Shown here: piece by piece, positions 1 to 8,546 of the stretch | Layout: every line of letters begins with the position of its first letter | Numbering within the stretch: the stretch's first letter is position 1 | Origin: Lachnospiraceae bacterium | GTDB lineage: Bacteria > Bacillota > Clostridia > Lachnospirales > Lachnospiraceae | DNA length: 64,000 nt | Assembly: GCA_017399445.1 (NCBI GenBank) | Contig: JAFQCM010000089.1 | Location: 1 to 64,000 of the forward strand | Reading direction: 5' to 3' | Translations under genes and position numbers: made by a program | Notes under the pieces: generated by a model | Database searches by the model: none | The model's input: the letters and a program-made list of their open reading frames with translations, nothing else | What the model was told of the DNA's origin: nothing

Positions 1-1
1 G

Positions 2-202
2 CAGGAAACAGGGTATAAAAATGTATATACGCCTCTTGTAAAGGCAGTATGGTATGGGAAAAATCCTGCAGGTGTTATATCTCACGAAGATGAAGAGTTT
101 TTTAGGGAAAATTATGAACATATTCTCACCAGGGAAGACCCTTATTACAGCCAAAGCTGTGAAACAGAAAAATGTGAATATGGACTTAGGAGAAAAAAAT
201 GA
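2..202 (+). CDS. Glycosyltransferase family 2, C-terminal fragment (cut by window edge)
   Basis: The frame is open from the first bases and ends at a TGA that overlaps the next start in an ATGA arrangement, so the two genes are translationally coupled. About 66 residues are visible. They resemble the C-terminal tail of GT2 rhamnosyl/glucosyl-type transferases: a segment like the 'TP-x-A-x-x-Y-H' end of the catalytic domain, then an acidic helix and the closing 'REDPYYS' motif (the usual form is 'xDPYYNPN'). The catalytic part lies outside the window, so the sugar specificity cannot be judged. The family call rests on the tail and on the neighbouring glycosyltransferases. Confidence 0.6.
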   Translation, partial: QETGYKNVYTPLVKAVWYGKNPAGVISHEDEEFFRENYEHILTREDPYYSQSCETEKCEYGLRRKK

Positions 203-1158
203 GAGAAGTATCGGTAGTAATTCCAAATTATAATGGAATAGATTTTATTGATAACTGTATAAAAGCACTAAAGAACCAAAAGGATGATATTCCCTTTGAC
301 ATAATTGTGGTGGATAATCATTCTACTGATGGCAGCAGGGAACTGGTGCAGCAGAAGTATCCGGAAGCAGAACTGATTTCGCTGGATGAAAATTATGGTT
401 TTTGTAAGGCTGTAAATGTAGGAATTAAAGCGGCGAAAACTCCTTATGTTATTCTTCTAAATAATGACACTCAGGTTTTAGATGGATTTGTAAAAAACTT
501 ATACCACAGTATAAATAGAAATAAAAATGTATTTTCTGTTTCTTCCATGATGATTCAGGCCAAGAAGAAAGAGTGGATAGACGATGCAGGGGACTATTAT
601 TGTGCATTAGGCTGGGCATTCGCCAGAGGAAAAGATAAGCCGGTAGAACAATATGAAAAACCTTGTGAAGTTACAGCAGCCTGTGGAGGGGCATCTATTT
701 ATAGAAAACAGGTATTTGAAACCATTGGATATTTTGATGAAATCCATTTTGCCTATTTAGAAGATATTGATATAGGATACAGGGCAAGATTATATGGATA
801 TAAAAATATATATGAACCGAAAGCAAAAGTTTACCATGAAGGCAGTGGTGCCAGTGGTTCCCGATATAATGAATTTAAGGTAAAGCATTCTTCAAGAAAC
901 AGTATTTACATTATTAGAAAGAACATGCCATGGATACAGAGAATCTTGAACTTTCCTTTCTTTATGGCAGGATTTTTTGTTAAGACATTATTTTTTGTAA
1001 AAAAGGGTATGGGAAGAACCTATATAAAAGGTTTAATTGCAGGTATAAAACTTCCGGTGAAAAATAAAAAAGTCAGCTTTCAGATGAAATATTTGAAAAA
1101 TTATGTAAGACTACAGTTGGAATTATGGTGGAACGTGGTAAGGAAGCTGACTGGTTAG
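199..1158 (+). CDS. Glycosyltransferase family 2 (rhamnosyltransferase-like)
   Basis: This 319-residue GT-A fold enzyme probably transfers an activated sugar onto a lipid-linked glycan at the cytoplasmic face of the membrane. The N-terminus has the nucleotide-binding start VVIPNYNG at about residues 6-13. It is followed by DNHSTDGS at about 39-46 and the metal-binding NNDT at about 88-91, in the DXD position. Further on are the acceptor-site GGAS and the E-D-x-D motif 'YLEDIDIGYR', both typical of GT2. A C-terminal hydrophobic/basic stretch at about 250-275 (FFMAGFFVKTLFFVKKG) suggests membrane association. The start overlaps the previous stop in ATGA. The donor and acceptor are unknown. Confidence 0.85.
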   Translation: MREVSVVIPNYNGIDFIDNCIKALKNQKDDIPFDIIVVDNHSTDGSRELVQQKYPEAELISLDENYGFCKAVNVGIKAAKTPYVILLNNDTQVLDGFVKNLYHSINRNKNVFSVSSMMIQAKKKEWIDDAGDYYCALGWAFARGKDKPVEQYEKPCEVTAACGGASIYRKQVFETIGYFDEIHFAYLEDIDIGYRARLYGYKNIYEPKAKVYHEGSGASGSRYNEFKVKHSSRNSIYIIRKNMPWIQRILNFPFFMAGFFVKTLFFVKKGMGRTYIKGLIAGIKLPVKNKKVSFQMKYLKNYVRLQLELWWNVVRKLTG

Positions 1159-1245
1159 TTATGACTAAATGAATTTTTTGGAATTTTGTATAGTCAAAGA
1201 CTTAGAAAAATTAAGAAATTGTTAAAAATTCAGGGAAGTTTTTTG

Positions 1246-1274
1246 TTGCAACTTATAGTCAAATATTGTAATAT
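1246..1274 (+). promoter_or_regulatory. Putative sigma-A promoter for the sugar transferase gene
   Basis: TTGCAA (1246-1251), 17 bases, TAATAT (1269-1274). It sits about 35 bases before the coding start, in an AT-rich gap after the previous gene. The 10-mer TATAGTCAAA occurs upstream at 1189-1198 and again at 1254-1263, inside the spacer. Confidence 0.45.
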
Positions 1275-1307
1275 AAACTTTGTGAATGCTGAAAAAAGGT
1301 GATAGGA

Positions 1308-2711
1308 TTGATAAAAGACAATCAGAAATATTTTAACAGACTGCATGTGGTATTAGATGCAGTAGTTATTATGTTCTCGTATGTTTTGGCATATTTTATA
1401 AAATTTAAAACAGAATTTTTTGATAATGCAGGTGGAGCTCTTTCTTTTAAAGTGTATTTATCCGCAGTAGTATTTATTGTTCCAGGATATTTAATGCTAT
1501 ATGCTTTGTTTAATTTGTATACTTCTAAGCGAATTCAGGCAAGAAGGATAGAAGCCGCTAATATTTTTAAGGCAAATACCGTTGGGCTTTTGTTGTTTAT
1601 TGTAATATTGTATGTAATAAATCAGCCAAATTTCTCTCGAACCATGATTTTTATCTTCTATGTAATAAATATTGTATTAGAAGTGGGATATCGGAATCTG
1701 GTACGGTATATCTTAAGAAGTGTAAGAGAAAATGGATTTAATTTAAAACATGTCTTGCTGATTGGTTACAGCCGGGCAGCAGAACAATATATCGATAGAA
1801 TAAAAGCTAATCCACAATGGGGCTATGTTGTACGAGGAATTCTGGATGATGAAGCAGAACGAGGAACTATCTACAAAGGTGTTAAGGTAATTGGAACTAT
1901 TGAGAATCTTCCAATCATTCTTCCAGAGAATAAGTTGGATGAAATTGCAGTTACCCTTAGCCTTGATAAATATTCAAATTTGGAGAGAATTGTAAATATG
2001 TGTGAAAAATCAGGAGTTCATACAAAATTTATTCCTGATTATAATAAAATTATTCCTACAAAACCATATACAGAAGATTTGTTGGGGCTTCCAGTAATTA
2101 ATATACGAAATGTACCATTGACAAATTTCTTTAATAGTACTATAAAACGTATTATGGATATTATAGGTTCCATTGTAGCAATTATTTTGTTTTCTCCGAT
2201 TATGTTATTGGTGGCAATTCTTGTTAAACTCACATCGGAAGGTCCGATTTTATACAGTCAGGAGAGAGTTGGTCTTCATAACAAAAAATTTAAAATGTAC
2301 AAATTTCGTTCCATGGAAGTACAACATCCAAAAGAAGAAAAAGTGGCATGGACAGTCCGGGATGACCCAAGGGTAACACCCATTGGGAAAATTATCAGAC
2401 GGACAAGCATTGATGAATTTCCGCAATTCTTTAATGTACTAAAAGGTGATATGAGTCTGGTAGGACCAAGACCGGAACGACCATATTTTGTAGAACAGTT
2501 CAAGGAAGAGGTTCCAAGGTATATGGTGAAACATCAGGTGAGGCCTGGAGTTACCGGTTGGGCTCAGATTAATGGTTACAGAGGAGACACTTCTATAGAA
2601 AAGCGTATTGAATGTGATTTATACTATATCGAAAACTGGACGTTGGCCTTTGATATAAAAATACTATTCCTGACAATATTTAAGGGATTTATTAATAAAA
2701 ATGCGTATTAA
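1308..2711 (+). CDS. Exopolysaccharide polyprenyl-phosphate glycosylphosphotransferase
   Basis: This integral membrane initiating transferase is expected to move a sugar-1-phosphate from a nucleotide sugar onto undecaprenyl phosphate, the first step of a repeat-unit glycan. The N-terminal third has about four hydrophobic helices (residues ~15-130). A Rossmann-like CoA_binding_3 region follows (~145-260, 'VLLIGYSRAAEQYI'). Another membrane segment at ~285-310 precedes the bacterial sugar transferase domain with 'GPILYSQERVGLHNKKFKMYKFRSM', 'RRTSIDEFPQFFNVLKGDMSLVGPRPE' and 'RPGVTGWAQINGYRG', shown here in parts. The length (~467) fits the WcaJ/CpsE group. I chose TTG 1308 because AAGGTGAT lies just upstream. 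A GTG at 1299 would sit inside that Shine-Dalgarno. Confidence 0.88.
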   Translation: MIKDNQKYFNRLHVVLDAVVIMFSYVLAYFIKFKTEFFDNAGGALSFKVYLSAVVFIVPGYLMLYALFNLYTSKRIQARRIEAANIFKANTVGLLLFIVILYVINQPNFSRTMIFIFYVINIVLEVGYRNLVRYILRSVRENGFNLKHVLLIGYSRAAEQYIDRIKANPQWGYVVRGILDDEAERGTIYKGVKVIGTIENLPIILPENKLDEIAVTLSLDKYSNLERIVNMCEKSGVHTKFIPDYNKIIPTKPYTEDLLGLPVINIRNVPLTNFFNSTIKRIMDIIGSIVAIILFSPIMLLVAILVKLTSEGPILYSQERVGLHNKKFKMYKFRSMEVQHPKEEKVAWTVRDDPRVTPIGKIIRRTSIDEFPQFFNVLKGDMSLVGPRPERPYFVEQFKEEVPRYMVKHQVRPGVTGWAQINGYRGDTSIEKRIECDLYYIENWTLAFDIKILFLTIFKGFINKNAY

Positions 2712-2743
2712 CGTACTAGATAGAAGAAGGGAAGGAAAACTAA

Positions 2744-3922
2744 ATGGCAGAAAATAAGAAAACTACCTCTAAAAAAGCAGGTACAGCCAAAGGAAGAAGT
2801 ACTAAACAAGCAAAACAGAAAAGAAACAGAGCTGTCATCATAGCTATTGAGGCACTTGTAATTGTAATTGCATGTGTTGCAGCAATAGCAATTTGGGCAA
2901 TGGACAAAAAGGGTGGAAACCAGGGTGCAGGAAGTAATCTGATTTCTACAGATGTAGACAAAGAAAATCTTTCTGTAAATACAGATATTGCAGATAATGG
3001 TTATTGGAATATTGCACTATTTGGTGTAGATTCCAGAACTGGAGTACTTGGAAAAGGTACTTTAAGTGATAGTATTATTGTATGTAGTATTAACAAAGAA
3101 ACAAAAGAAGTAAAACTAGTTTCTGTGTATCGTGATACCTATTTAAATATTGGAAATGATACATACAATAAAGCCAATAATGCCTATAGTAAAGGCGGAC
3201 CGGAACAGGCAATTAAGATGTTAAATACAAATTTAGATTTGGATATTACGAATTATGCTACAGTAGATTTTTCAGCATTGGTAAGTGTCATCGATGCAAT
3301 TGGCGGAGTTACCATCGACCTTACAGCAGAAGAAATTACACATTTGAACAATTATCAGGTAGAAACTTCAAAAGTTACTAATGGTAAAATAGAAAATGTT
3401 TCCGGTGCAGGAGAACATCTTTTAAATGGAATTCAGGCAGTTTCTTATTGTCGTATTCGTTATACAGCGGGAGATGATTTCAAGCGTTCTGAACGTCATA
3501 GAACAGTAATCCAGCTGATTATTGAAAAGGCAAAGACTATGTCACCAGCCACATTAGCAAAAATTATTGAGGAAGCATTCCCTAAGTGTGCAACTAATAT
3601 TGAGTTGGATGAATTACTTGCCTTGGCAAAAGATATTGGTAGCTATAAAATTGTGGATACTGCAGGTTTCCCATTTGATAAGAAAAATGATATACTTGGT
3701 TCAAAAGGTGACTGTGTAATTCCTATAGGATTAGAAGATAATGTAATTCAATTACATGAATATCTGTTTGGAACTGAAGAAGTATACAATCCTTCTTCTT
3801 CATTACAAGCAATTAGTGATAAGATTATCAATGATACAGGAGTGCGGCCGGCACCAAAAACAGAAGAAACAGAGCAAGAAGACACAACCAGTCAGGAACA
3901 AGAATCAAATCAGGAAGAATAA
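2744..3922 (+). CDS. LytR-CpsA-Psr (LCP) family glycopolymer ligase
   Basis: LCP proteins attach undecaprenyl-linked wall polymers to peptidoglycan on the outer membrane face. This one is 392 residues. It has a Lys/Arg-rich cytoplasmic tail (1-28), one membrane segment (~29-50, 'AVIIAIEALVIVIACVAAIAIWAM') and an extracellular LCP domain (~85-245). The domain carries the usual landmarks GVDSR, SDSI, 'VSVYRDTY', 'IDAIGGV', and the basic 'YCRIRYTAGDDFKRSERHR' ending, whose Arg residues contact the pyrophosphate lipid. The C-terminal tail is acidic and Glu/Gln/Thr rich. The gene lies in the glycan operon, so its substrate is probably the polymer made by the flanking transferases. Confidence 0.9.
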   Translation: MAENKKTTSKKAGTAKGRSTKQAKQKRNRAVIIAIEALVIVIACVAAIAIWAMDKKGGNQGAGSNLISTDVDKENLSVNTDIADNGYWNIALFGVDSRTGVLGKGTLSDSIIVCSINKETKEVKLVSVYRDTYLNIGNDTYNKANNAYSKGGPEQAIKMLNTNLDLDITNYATVDFSALVSVIDAIGGVTIDLTAEEITHLNNYQVETSKVTNGKIENVSGAGEHLLNGIQAVSYCRIRYTAGDDFKRSERHRTVIQLIIEKAKTMSPATLAKIIEEAFPKCATNIELDELLALAKDIGSYKIVDTAGFPFDKKNDILGSKGDCVIPIGLEDNVIQLHEYLFGTEEVYNPSSSLQAISDKIINDTGVRPAPKTEETEQEDTTSQEQESNQEE

Positions 3923-4027
3923 GAGCGGAGGGGCTTCTGTGAAGGCAGGAGCCTTTCTAAGTATATGGAAGCAAGTTTTATAAATATTGAAAAATTTTAT
4001 GGAACATATGAAAAATGGAGAAATATA

Positions 4028-4945
4028 ATGAAGGTAGATATTGTAATTCCCACATACCATCCGGATCAAAGATTTGTAAAAACAATAGAGATGCTCCTAA
4101 AACAGCAGATACAGCCGGAACATATCTGGATTGTTAATACAGAAGAAAAATTTTGGATTCAGGAAATTGAGCATATGAGTCCAAAAATTCATGTGACTCA
4201 CATAAAAAAGGAAGCATTTGATCATGGAGCAACAAGAAATTTAGGTGCATCTTATTCAAAAGCAGATATTCTATTGTTTATGACTCAGGATGCAGTGCCA
4301 GCAGATGGAAATTTAATTGGAAATATGCTAAAGTATATGGGAAAAGAAAAAACAGCAACTGTTTATGGAAGACAGCTTCCCAATAAAGACTGCAGTCAAT
4401 TAGAAAAGTACACCAGAAGTTTTAATTACGGTGAGAAATCAAAAGTAAAATCCATAAAAGATTTAGATAAAATGGGAATTAAAACATACTTCTGCTCCAA
4501 TGTTTGTGCTGCTTATAAAAGAGATATTTTTGTAGCACGAAATGGATTTATTAATAAAACCATTTTTAATGAAGATATGATTTACTGTGCCGGGATAATA
4601 CAGGCAGGATATTCTGTAGCATATGCAGCAGATGCTTTGGTATATCATTCTCACAATTATACACCAATGGAACAGTTAAAGAGGAACTTTGATTTAGGGG
4701 TATCTCAGGCAGACCATCCTGAAATCTTTGAAAATGTTTCTTCTGAAAATGAAGGAGTGAAAATGGTAAAAGACACCGCAATACATTTTCTAAAGGCAGG
4801 AAAGCCATGGATTATTATTTCACTGGTGATTCAAAGTGCATTTAAGTTAACAGGCTATAAGCTTGGAAAAAATTATCAAAAACTATCAAAGAAAACAATT
4901 TTTCGCCTTACATCAAACAAGGCATATTGGAAAGAGGAGGAATAA
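4028..4945 (+). CDS. Glycosyltransferase family 2 (rhamnosyltransferase-like)
   Basis: This is a 305-residue GT2 enzyme of the rhamnosyltransferase type. It begins VDIVIPTYHPD. At about 65-105 it has the subgroup signature 'FDHGATRNLGA' followed by 'LLFMTQDAVPAD', where the QDA replaces the usual DXD. 'FNEDMIYCAGIIQAGY' supplies the acidic catalytic motif, and 'YHSHNYT' is typical of the C-terminal end. I start it at ATG 4028, which has GGAG seven to ten bases upstream. An in-frame ATG at 3965 would add 21 residues with no similarity to the family. The stop is 2 bases before glmS. Confidence 0.85.
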   Translation: MKVDIVIPTYHPDQRFVKTIEMLLKQQIQPEHIWIVNTEEKFWIQEIEHMSPKIHVTHIKKEAFDHGATRNLGASYSKADILLFMTQDAVPADGNLIGNMLKYMGKEKTATVYGRQLPNKDCSQLEKYTRSFNYGEKSKVKSIKDLDKMGIKTYFCSNVCAAYKRDIFVARNGFINKTIFNEDMIYCAGIIQAGYSVAYAADALVYHSHNYTPMEQLKRNFDLGVSQADHPEIFENVSSENEGVKMVKDTAIHFLKAGKPWIIISLVIQSAFKLTGYKLGKNYQKLSKKTIFRLTSNKAYWKEEE

Positions 4946-4947
4946 TT

Positions 4948-6774
4948 ATGTGTGGAATCGTTGGATATATTGGAGAAAGTCAGGCGGCACCAATATTACT
5001 TGATGGATTATCAAAGTTAGAATACAGAGGATATGATTCAGCAGGTATTGCTGTTTTTGATGGTGGACAAATTAATATGTCAAAGGCAAAAGGACGTTTG
5101 AAGGTTTTAAGCGAACTTACTCATGACGGAGCAACTCTTCCTGGTACGCTTGGAATTGGACATACAAGATGGGCAACTCATGGAGCACCATCTGATATAA
5201 ATTCCCATCCACATTTTAATGAATCAAAAAGTATTGCAGTAGTTCATAATGGGATTATTGAAAACTATATTAAAATTAAGAAAATGCTGGAAGCAAAAGG
5301 ATATAAATTTGTTTCCGACACAGATACAGAAGTAGTAGTTCATCTATTGGATTACTATTATAAGGGAAATGCTTTGGAAGCTATTACAAAAGTAATGCAC
5401 AGAGTAGAAGGTTCTTATGCATTAGGAATTTTGTTCGCAGAAGAACCGGATAAATTGTATGCAGTACGTAAAGATAGTCCTTTAATCGTAGGAAAAAGCG
5501 AAAATGGAAATGTAATTGCATCAGATGTTCCAGCCGTATTAAAATATACTAGAGATGTCTACTTTATTGATAATGAAGAAATTGCTATTATTTCAAAAGA
5601 GGATTTGAAATTTTACAATGTATATGAAGAAGAAATTCAGAAAGAATCTGTGAAAATTGAATGGGATGTGGAAGCAGCAGAAAAAGGTGGATATGAGCAT
5701 TTCATGTTAAAGGAAATGCATGAACAGCCAAAAGCAGTAGCAGATACATTAAATCCACGTTTGAAAGATGGAAAAATTGTCATTGATGAATTAAATATGA
5801 CAGAAGAAGAAATAAATGCTGTGAAGAAGATTATGATTGTGGCTTGCGGTTCTGCTTACCATACAGGGGTAACTGCAAAGTATGTATTAGAAGGTCTTGC
5901 AAGAATTCCAGTAGAAGTGGATGTGGCAAGTGAATTCAGATATCGTAATCCAATTTTGGAAGAAGGAACTTTAGTAATCATTATCAGTCAGTCTGGTGAA
6001 ACAGCAGACTCTTTAGCAGCCCTTAGAATGGCAAAGGAAATGGGGTCAAAAGTACTTGCCATTGTAAATGTAGTAGGAAGTTCCATTGCAAGAGAAGCTG
6101 ATAGTGTTCTTTATACCTGGGCAGGACCTGAGATTGCAGTAGCAACCACAAAGGCATATAGTGCACAATTAATTGCTCATTATCTTCTTGCATTAAAATT
6201 TGCAGAAGTAAGAGGCACTGTTTCTGAAGATGAGTTGAAAGATTATATTGAAGATTTAAAACGTATTCCAGAACAGATCGAACTGCTTCTTGGAAACAGG
6301 GAAAAAATCCAGAAATTTGCTAACAGATATGTGGCAGCAAAAGATGTATTTTTCATTGGTCGTGGAATTGATTATGCCATTTCCTTAGAAGGTTCTTTAA
6401 AACTAAAAGAAATCTCATACATTCATTCAGAAGCATATGCTGCTGGAGAATTAAAGCATGGTACCATTTCTTTGATTGAAGATGGAACATTGGTAGTAGC
6501 TTTAGTAACACAGGAAGAATTATATAAGAAGACTATTAGCAATATAGTAGAAGTAAAGACCAGAGGTGCTTTTGTTTTGGCAGTTACTAATGCTGGGAAT
6601 ACAGAAATTGAAAAAGCCAGTGATTATTCAATTTATATTCCTAAAACTAACAAGTATTTTACAAACTCTCTTGCAGTAATACCATTGCAGTTATTCTCAT
6701 ACTATATTTCTATTGGAAGAGGATGCGATGTAGATAAGCCAAGAAATCTTGCGAAATCAGTTACAGTAGAATAA
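4948..6774 (+). CDS. glmS: Glutamine-fructose-6-phosphate aminotransferase (isomerizing)
   Basis: GlmS makes glucosamine-6-phosphate from fructose-6-phosphate and glutamine, the committed step to UDP-GlcNAc for peptidoglycan and surface glycans. The protein has 608 residues, normal for the family. Met is followed by the catalytic Cys (MCGIVGYIG) of the class II glutamine amidotransferase domain (1-~220), with the HTRWATHG and HNGIIENY motifs. Two SIS sugar-isomerase domains follow (~285-415, with 'SQSGETADS', and ~455-590). The C-terminus is DKPRNLAKSVTVE, as in most GlmS. An AGGAGGAA site 5-12 bases upstream decides the start. It directly follows a glycosyltransferase, and no glmS ribozyme fits in the 2-base gap. 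Confidence 0.97.
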   Translation: MCGIVGYIGESQAAPILLDGLSKLEYRGYDSAGIAVFDGGQINMSKAKGRLKVLSELTHDGATLPGTLGIGHTRWATHGAPSDINSHPHFNESKSIAVVHNGIIENYIKIKKMLEAKGYKFVSDTDTEVVVHLLDYYYKGNALEAITKVMHRVEGSYALGILFAEEPDKLYAVRKDSPLIVGKSENGNVIASDVPAVLKYTRDVYFIDNEEIAIISKEDLKFYNVYEEEIQKESVKIEWDVEAAEKGGYEHFMLKEMHEQPKAVADTLNPRLKDGKIVIDELNMTEEEINAVKKIMIVACGSAYHTGVTAKYVLEGLARIPVEVDVASEFRYRNPILEEGTLVIIISQSGETADSLAALRMAKEMGSKVLAIVNVVGSSIAREADSVLYTWAGPEIAVATTKAYSAQLIAHYLLALKFAEVRGTVSEDELKDYIEDLKRIPEQIELLLGNREKIQKFANRYVAAKDVFFIGRGIDYAISLEGSLKLKEISYIHSEAYAAGELKHGTISLIEDGTLVVALVTQEELYKKTISNIVEVKTRGAFVLAVTNAGNTEIEKASDYSIYIPKTNKYFTNSLAVIPLQLFSYYISIGRGCDVDKPRNLAKSVTVE

Positions 6775-6784
6775 GAATATACAT

Positions 6785-6813
6785 AAAAGCGGTGAGAACA
6801 TCTCGCCGCTTTT
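6785..6813 (+). terminator. Rho-independent terminator after glmS
   Basis: A 13-pair stem (AAAAGCGGTGAGA with TCTCGCCGCTTTT, one G-U pair) around a 3-base loop, ending in TTTT. It closes the glycan operon. Confidence 0.85.
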
Positions 6814-6946
6814 ACACGTTTTCTTAAAGGTTTTATCACAATTTGAACACAATTCGTTGATAGACTGTAAACTGTAAAAGATAAAAGAAAACTTCAAGAA
6901 AAGCTTGAAAGCAACATAGAGATATGGAAAGAAAGGAAGAATTAAT

Positions 6947-8449
6947 ATGAATAATGATTATATTAATGGAAATGGATTTATCATGAAAAAAACGGAGGAG
7001 GAAGAACAACAGCAAGCAAAAGAGGCTGTTACTTCAACAACAATACCCCATGTAACACCAAACAATGAGTTTCAGAGAACCCAGGACAGAAGTTACAGAA
7101 GTTATTCTTCTTATTCAGAAAGTCCGGAAGAAAACAGAACTTATAACTATGGTAATACAGGATATCAAAATATGAATAATAGAACTAATACAGGATATCA
7201 GGAGAGTAACAACAAGAAGAAACTGGAAAAGAAAAAAGGATTCTTAAAAAAAGCAGTAGGAATGACTGTAGCAGCTGCAATGCTTGGCTGCGTAGCAGGA
7301 GGTGCTTTCTGGGGTATCAACAGAGCAGCAGAATATATTTTCTATGATGAGGATGCTCAGACAGTAGAAGAACCGGAAGTACCGGAAGTAGTAACTACCA
7401 CTACATCTTCTAGTACAAGTACTACTGTAACCGATGTTACAAAAGTAGTAGAAAATGTAATGCCATCAGTTGTATCCATTACAACTACTGCAACAGAAGT
7501 GGCACAAAGCTTTTTTGGACAAAGTTATCAGTATGAAACACAGGGAAGCGGTTCTGGAATTATTGTAGGACAAAGCGATACAGAATTATTAATTGCAACC
7601 AATAATCATGTAGTGGAAGGTTCTGATACGCTGACTGTTTATTTTATTAATGACGATACAGCTACAGCAAAGATCAAAGGAACAGATTCGGATATGGATT
7701 TAGCTGTGATTGCAGTGGACCTCTCTACTATAAGTTCAGAAACATTAGGACAGATTTCTGTGGCAACCTTAGGTGACTCTGATGCTTTACAGGTAGGAGA
7801 ACCGGCAGTTGCAATTGGAAATGCATTAGGATATGGACAGTCTGTAACTACAGGTGTGATTAGTGCTTTAAACAGAGCGGTAGATGAAGCATCAGAAGAA
7901 GAAAGTAAAGGTTTCATTCAGACAGATGCTGCTATCAATGCAGGAAACAGCGGTGGGGCATTATTAAATATTCAGGGACAGGTAATTGGAATTAACTCTA
8001 TGAAGATTTCCAGCAACAGTTATGGAGAAGCTTCTGTAGAAGGTATGGGATATGCAATTCCTATTTCCGCTGCAAAACCAATTATTGATGAATTAATGAA
8101 TAAAGAAACCAGAGATAAAGTAGCAGAAACAGATATGGGATATCTTGGTATCAGAGGTGCTACTGTTGGAGATGAAATGCACGAAGTTTATAATATGCCA
8201 TATGGTATTTTTGTAAGTGAGGTAGTACCGGGAAGTGCTGCAGAGCAGGCAGGATTATTATCTGGTGATGTAATTGTAAAATTTGATGGAACAAAAATTT
8301 CAAGTTATGAAGAACTGCAAAATCAGTTACAGTATTATTCTGCTGGTGAAACTATTGAACTGGTAGTTCAAAGAACAACCAATGGAGCTTATACAGAACA
8401 GACGATTTCAATTACTTTAGGAAGCAGAAGCGAAGTAATTGAGCAATAG
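6947..8449 (+). CDS. htrA: HtrA/DegP-type membrane-anchored serine protease with PDZ domain
   Basis: This 500-residue surface protease degrades or refolds damaged exported proteins. It has a long polar Asn/Ser/Tyr-rich cytoplasmic tail (1-~95), a single membrane anchor (~102-124), a Thr/Ser linker (~148-162) and a trypsin-like domain. The catalytic triad is visible as H221 (NNHVV), D251 (MDLAV) and S335 in AGNSGGAL. One PDZ domain follows (~395-490, 'YGIFVSEVVPGSAAEQAGL'). The arrangement matches Gram-positive HtrA/YkdA-type proteases. GGAAG sits upstream of ATG 6947. The gene appears to be a single transcription unit, with terminators on both sides. Confidence 0.93.
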   Translation: MNNDYINGNGFIMKKTEEEEQQQAKEAVTSTTIPHVTPNNEFQRTQDRSYRSYSSYSESPEENRTYNYGNTGYQNMNNRTNTGYQESNNKKKLEKKKGFLKKAVGMTVAAAMLGCVAGGAFWGINRAAEYIFYDEDAQTVEEPEVPEVVTTTTSSSTSTTVTDVTKVVENVMPSVVSITTTATEVAQSFFGQSYQYETQGSGSGIIVGQSDTELLIATNNHVVEGSDTLTVYFINDDTATAKIKGTDSDMDLAVIAVDLSTISSETLGQISVATLGDSDALQVGEPAVAIGNALGYGQSVTTGVISALNRAVDEASEEESKGFIQTDAAINAGNSGGALLNIQGQVIGINSMKISSNSYGEASVEGMGYAIPISAAKPIIDELMNKETRDKVAETDMGYLGIRGATVGDEMHEVYNMPYGIFVSEVVPGSAAEQAGLLSGDVIVKFDGTKISSYEELQNQLQYYSAGETIELVVQRTTNGAYTEQTISITLGSRSEVIEQ

Positions 8450-8468
8450 ATTTATAAAATTAATATAA

Positions 8469-8505
8469 AACAGCCTCCTTTCTCTTGGAAGGATGCTGTT
8501 CTTTT
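8469..8505 (+). terminator. Rho-independent terminator after htrA
   Basis: AACAGCCTCCTTTC pairs with GGAAGGATGCTGTT around a TCTT loop, followed by CTTTT. The 3' arm of the stem also supplies the -35 box of the next promoter. Confidence 0.75.
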
Positions 8506-8513
8506 GATATAAT
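8485..8513 (+). promoter_or_regulatory. Sigma-A promoter of the clpX-like gene
   Basis: TTGGAA (8485-8490), 17 bases, TATAAT (8508-8513). The -35 lies in the loop and 3' arm of the htrA terminator. The start codon is 34 bases downstream of the -10, with GGGAGG in between. Confidence 0.65.
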
Positions 8514-8546
8514 AGAATAATCCAGGAGAAAACAGGGAGGTATAAA

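Noticed and set aside
4900..4950. glmS ribozyme upstream of glmS
   Set aside because: Only 2 bases separate glmS from the previous gene, and no ribozyme core fits. glmS seems to be controlled as part of the glycan operon.
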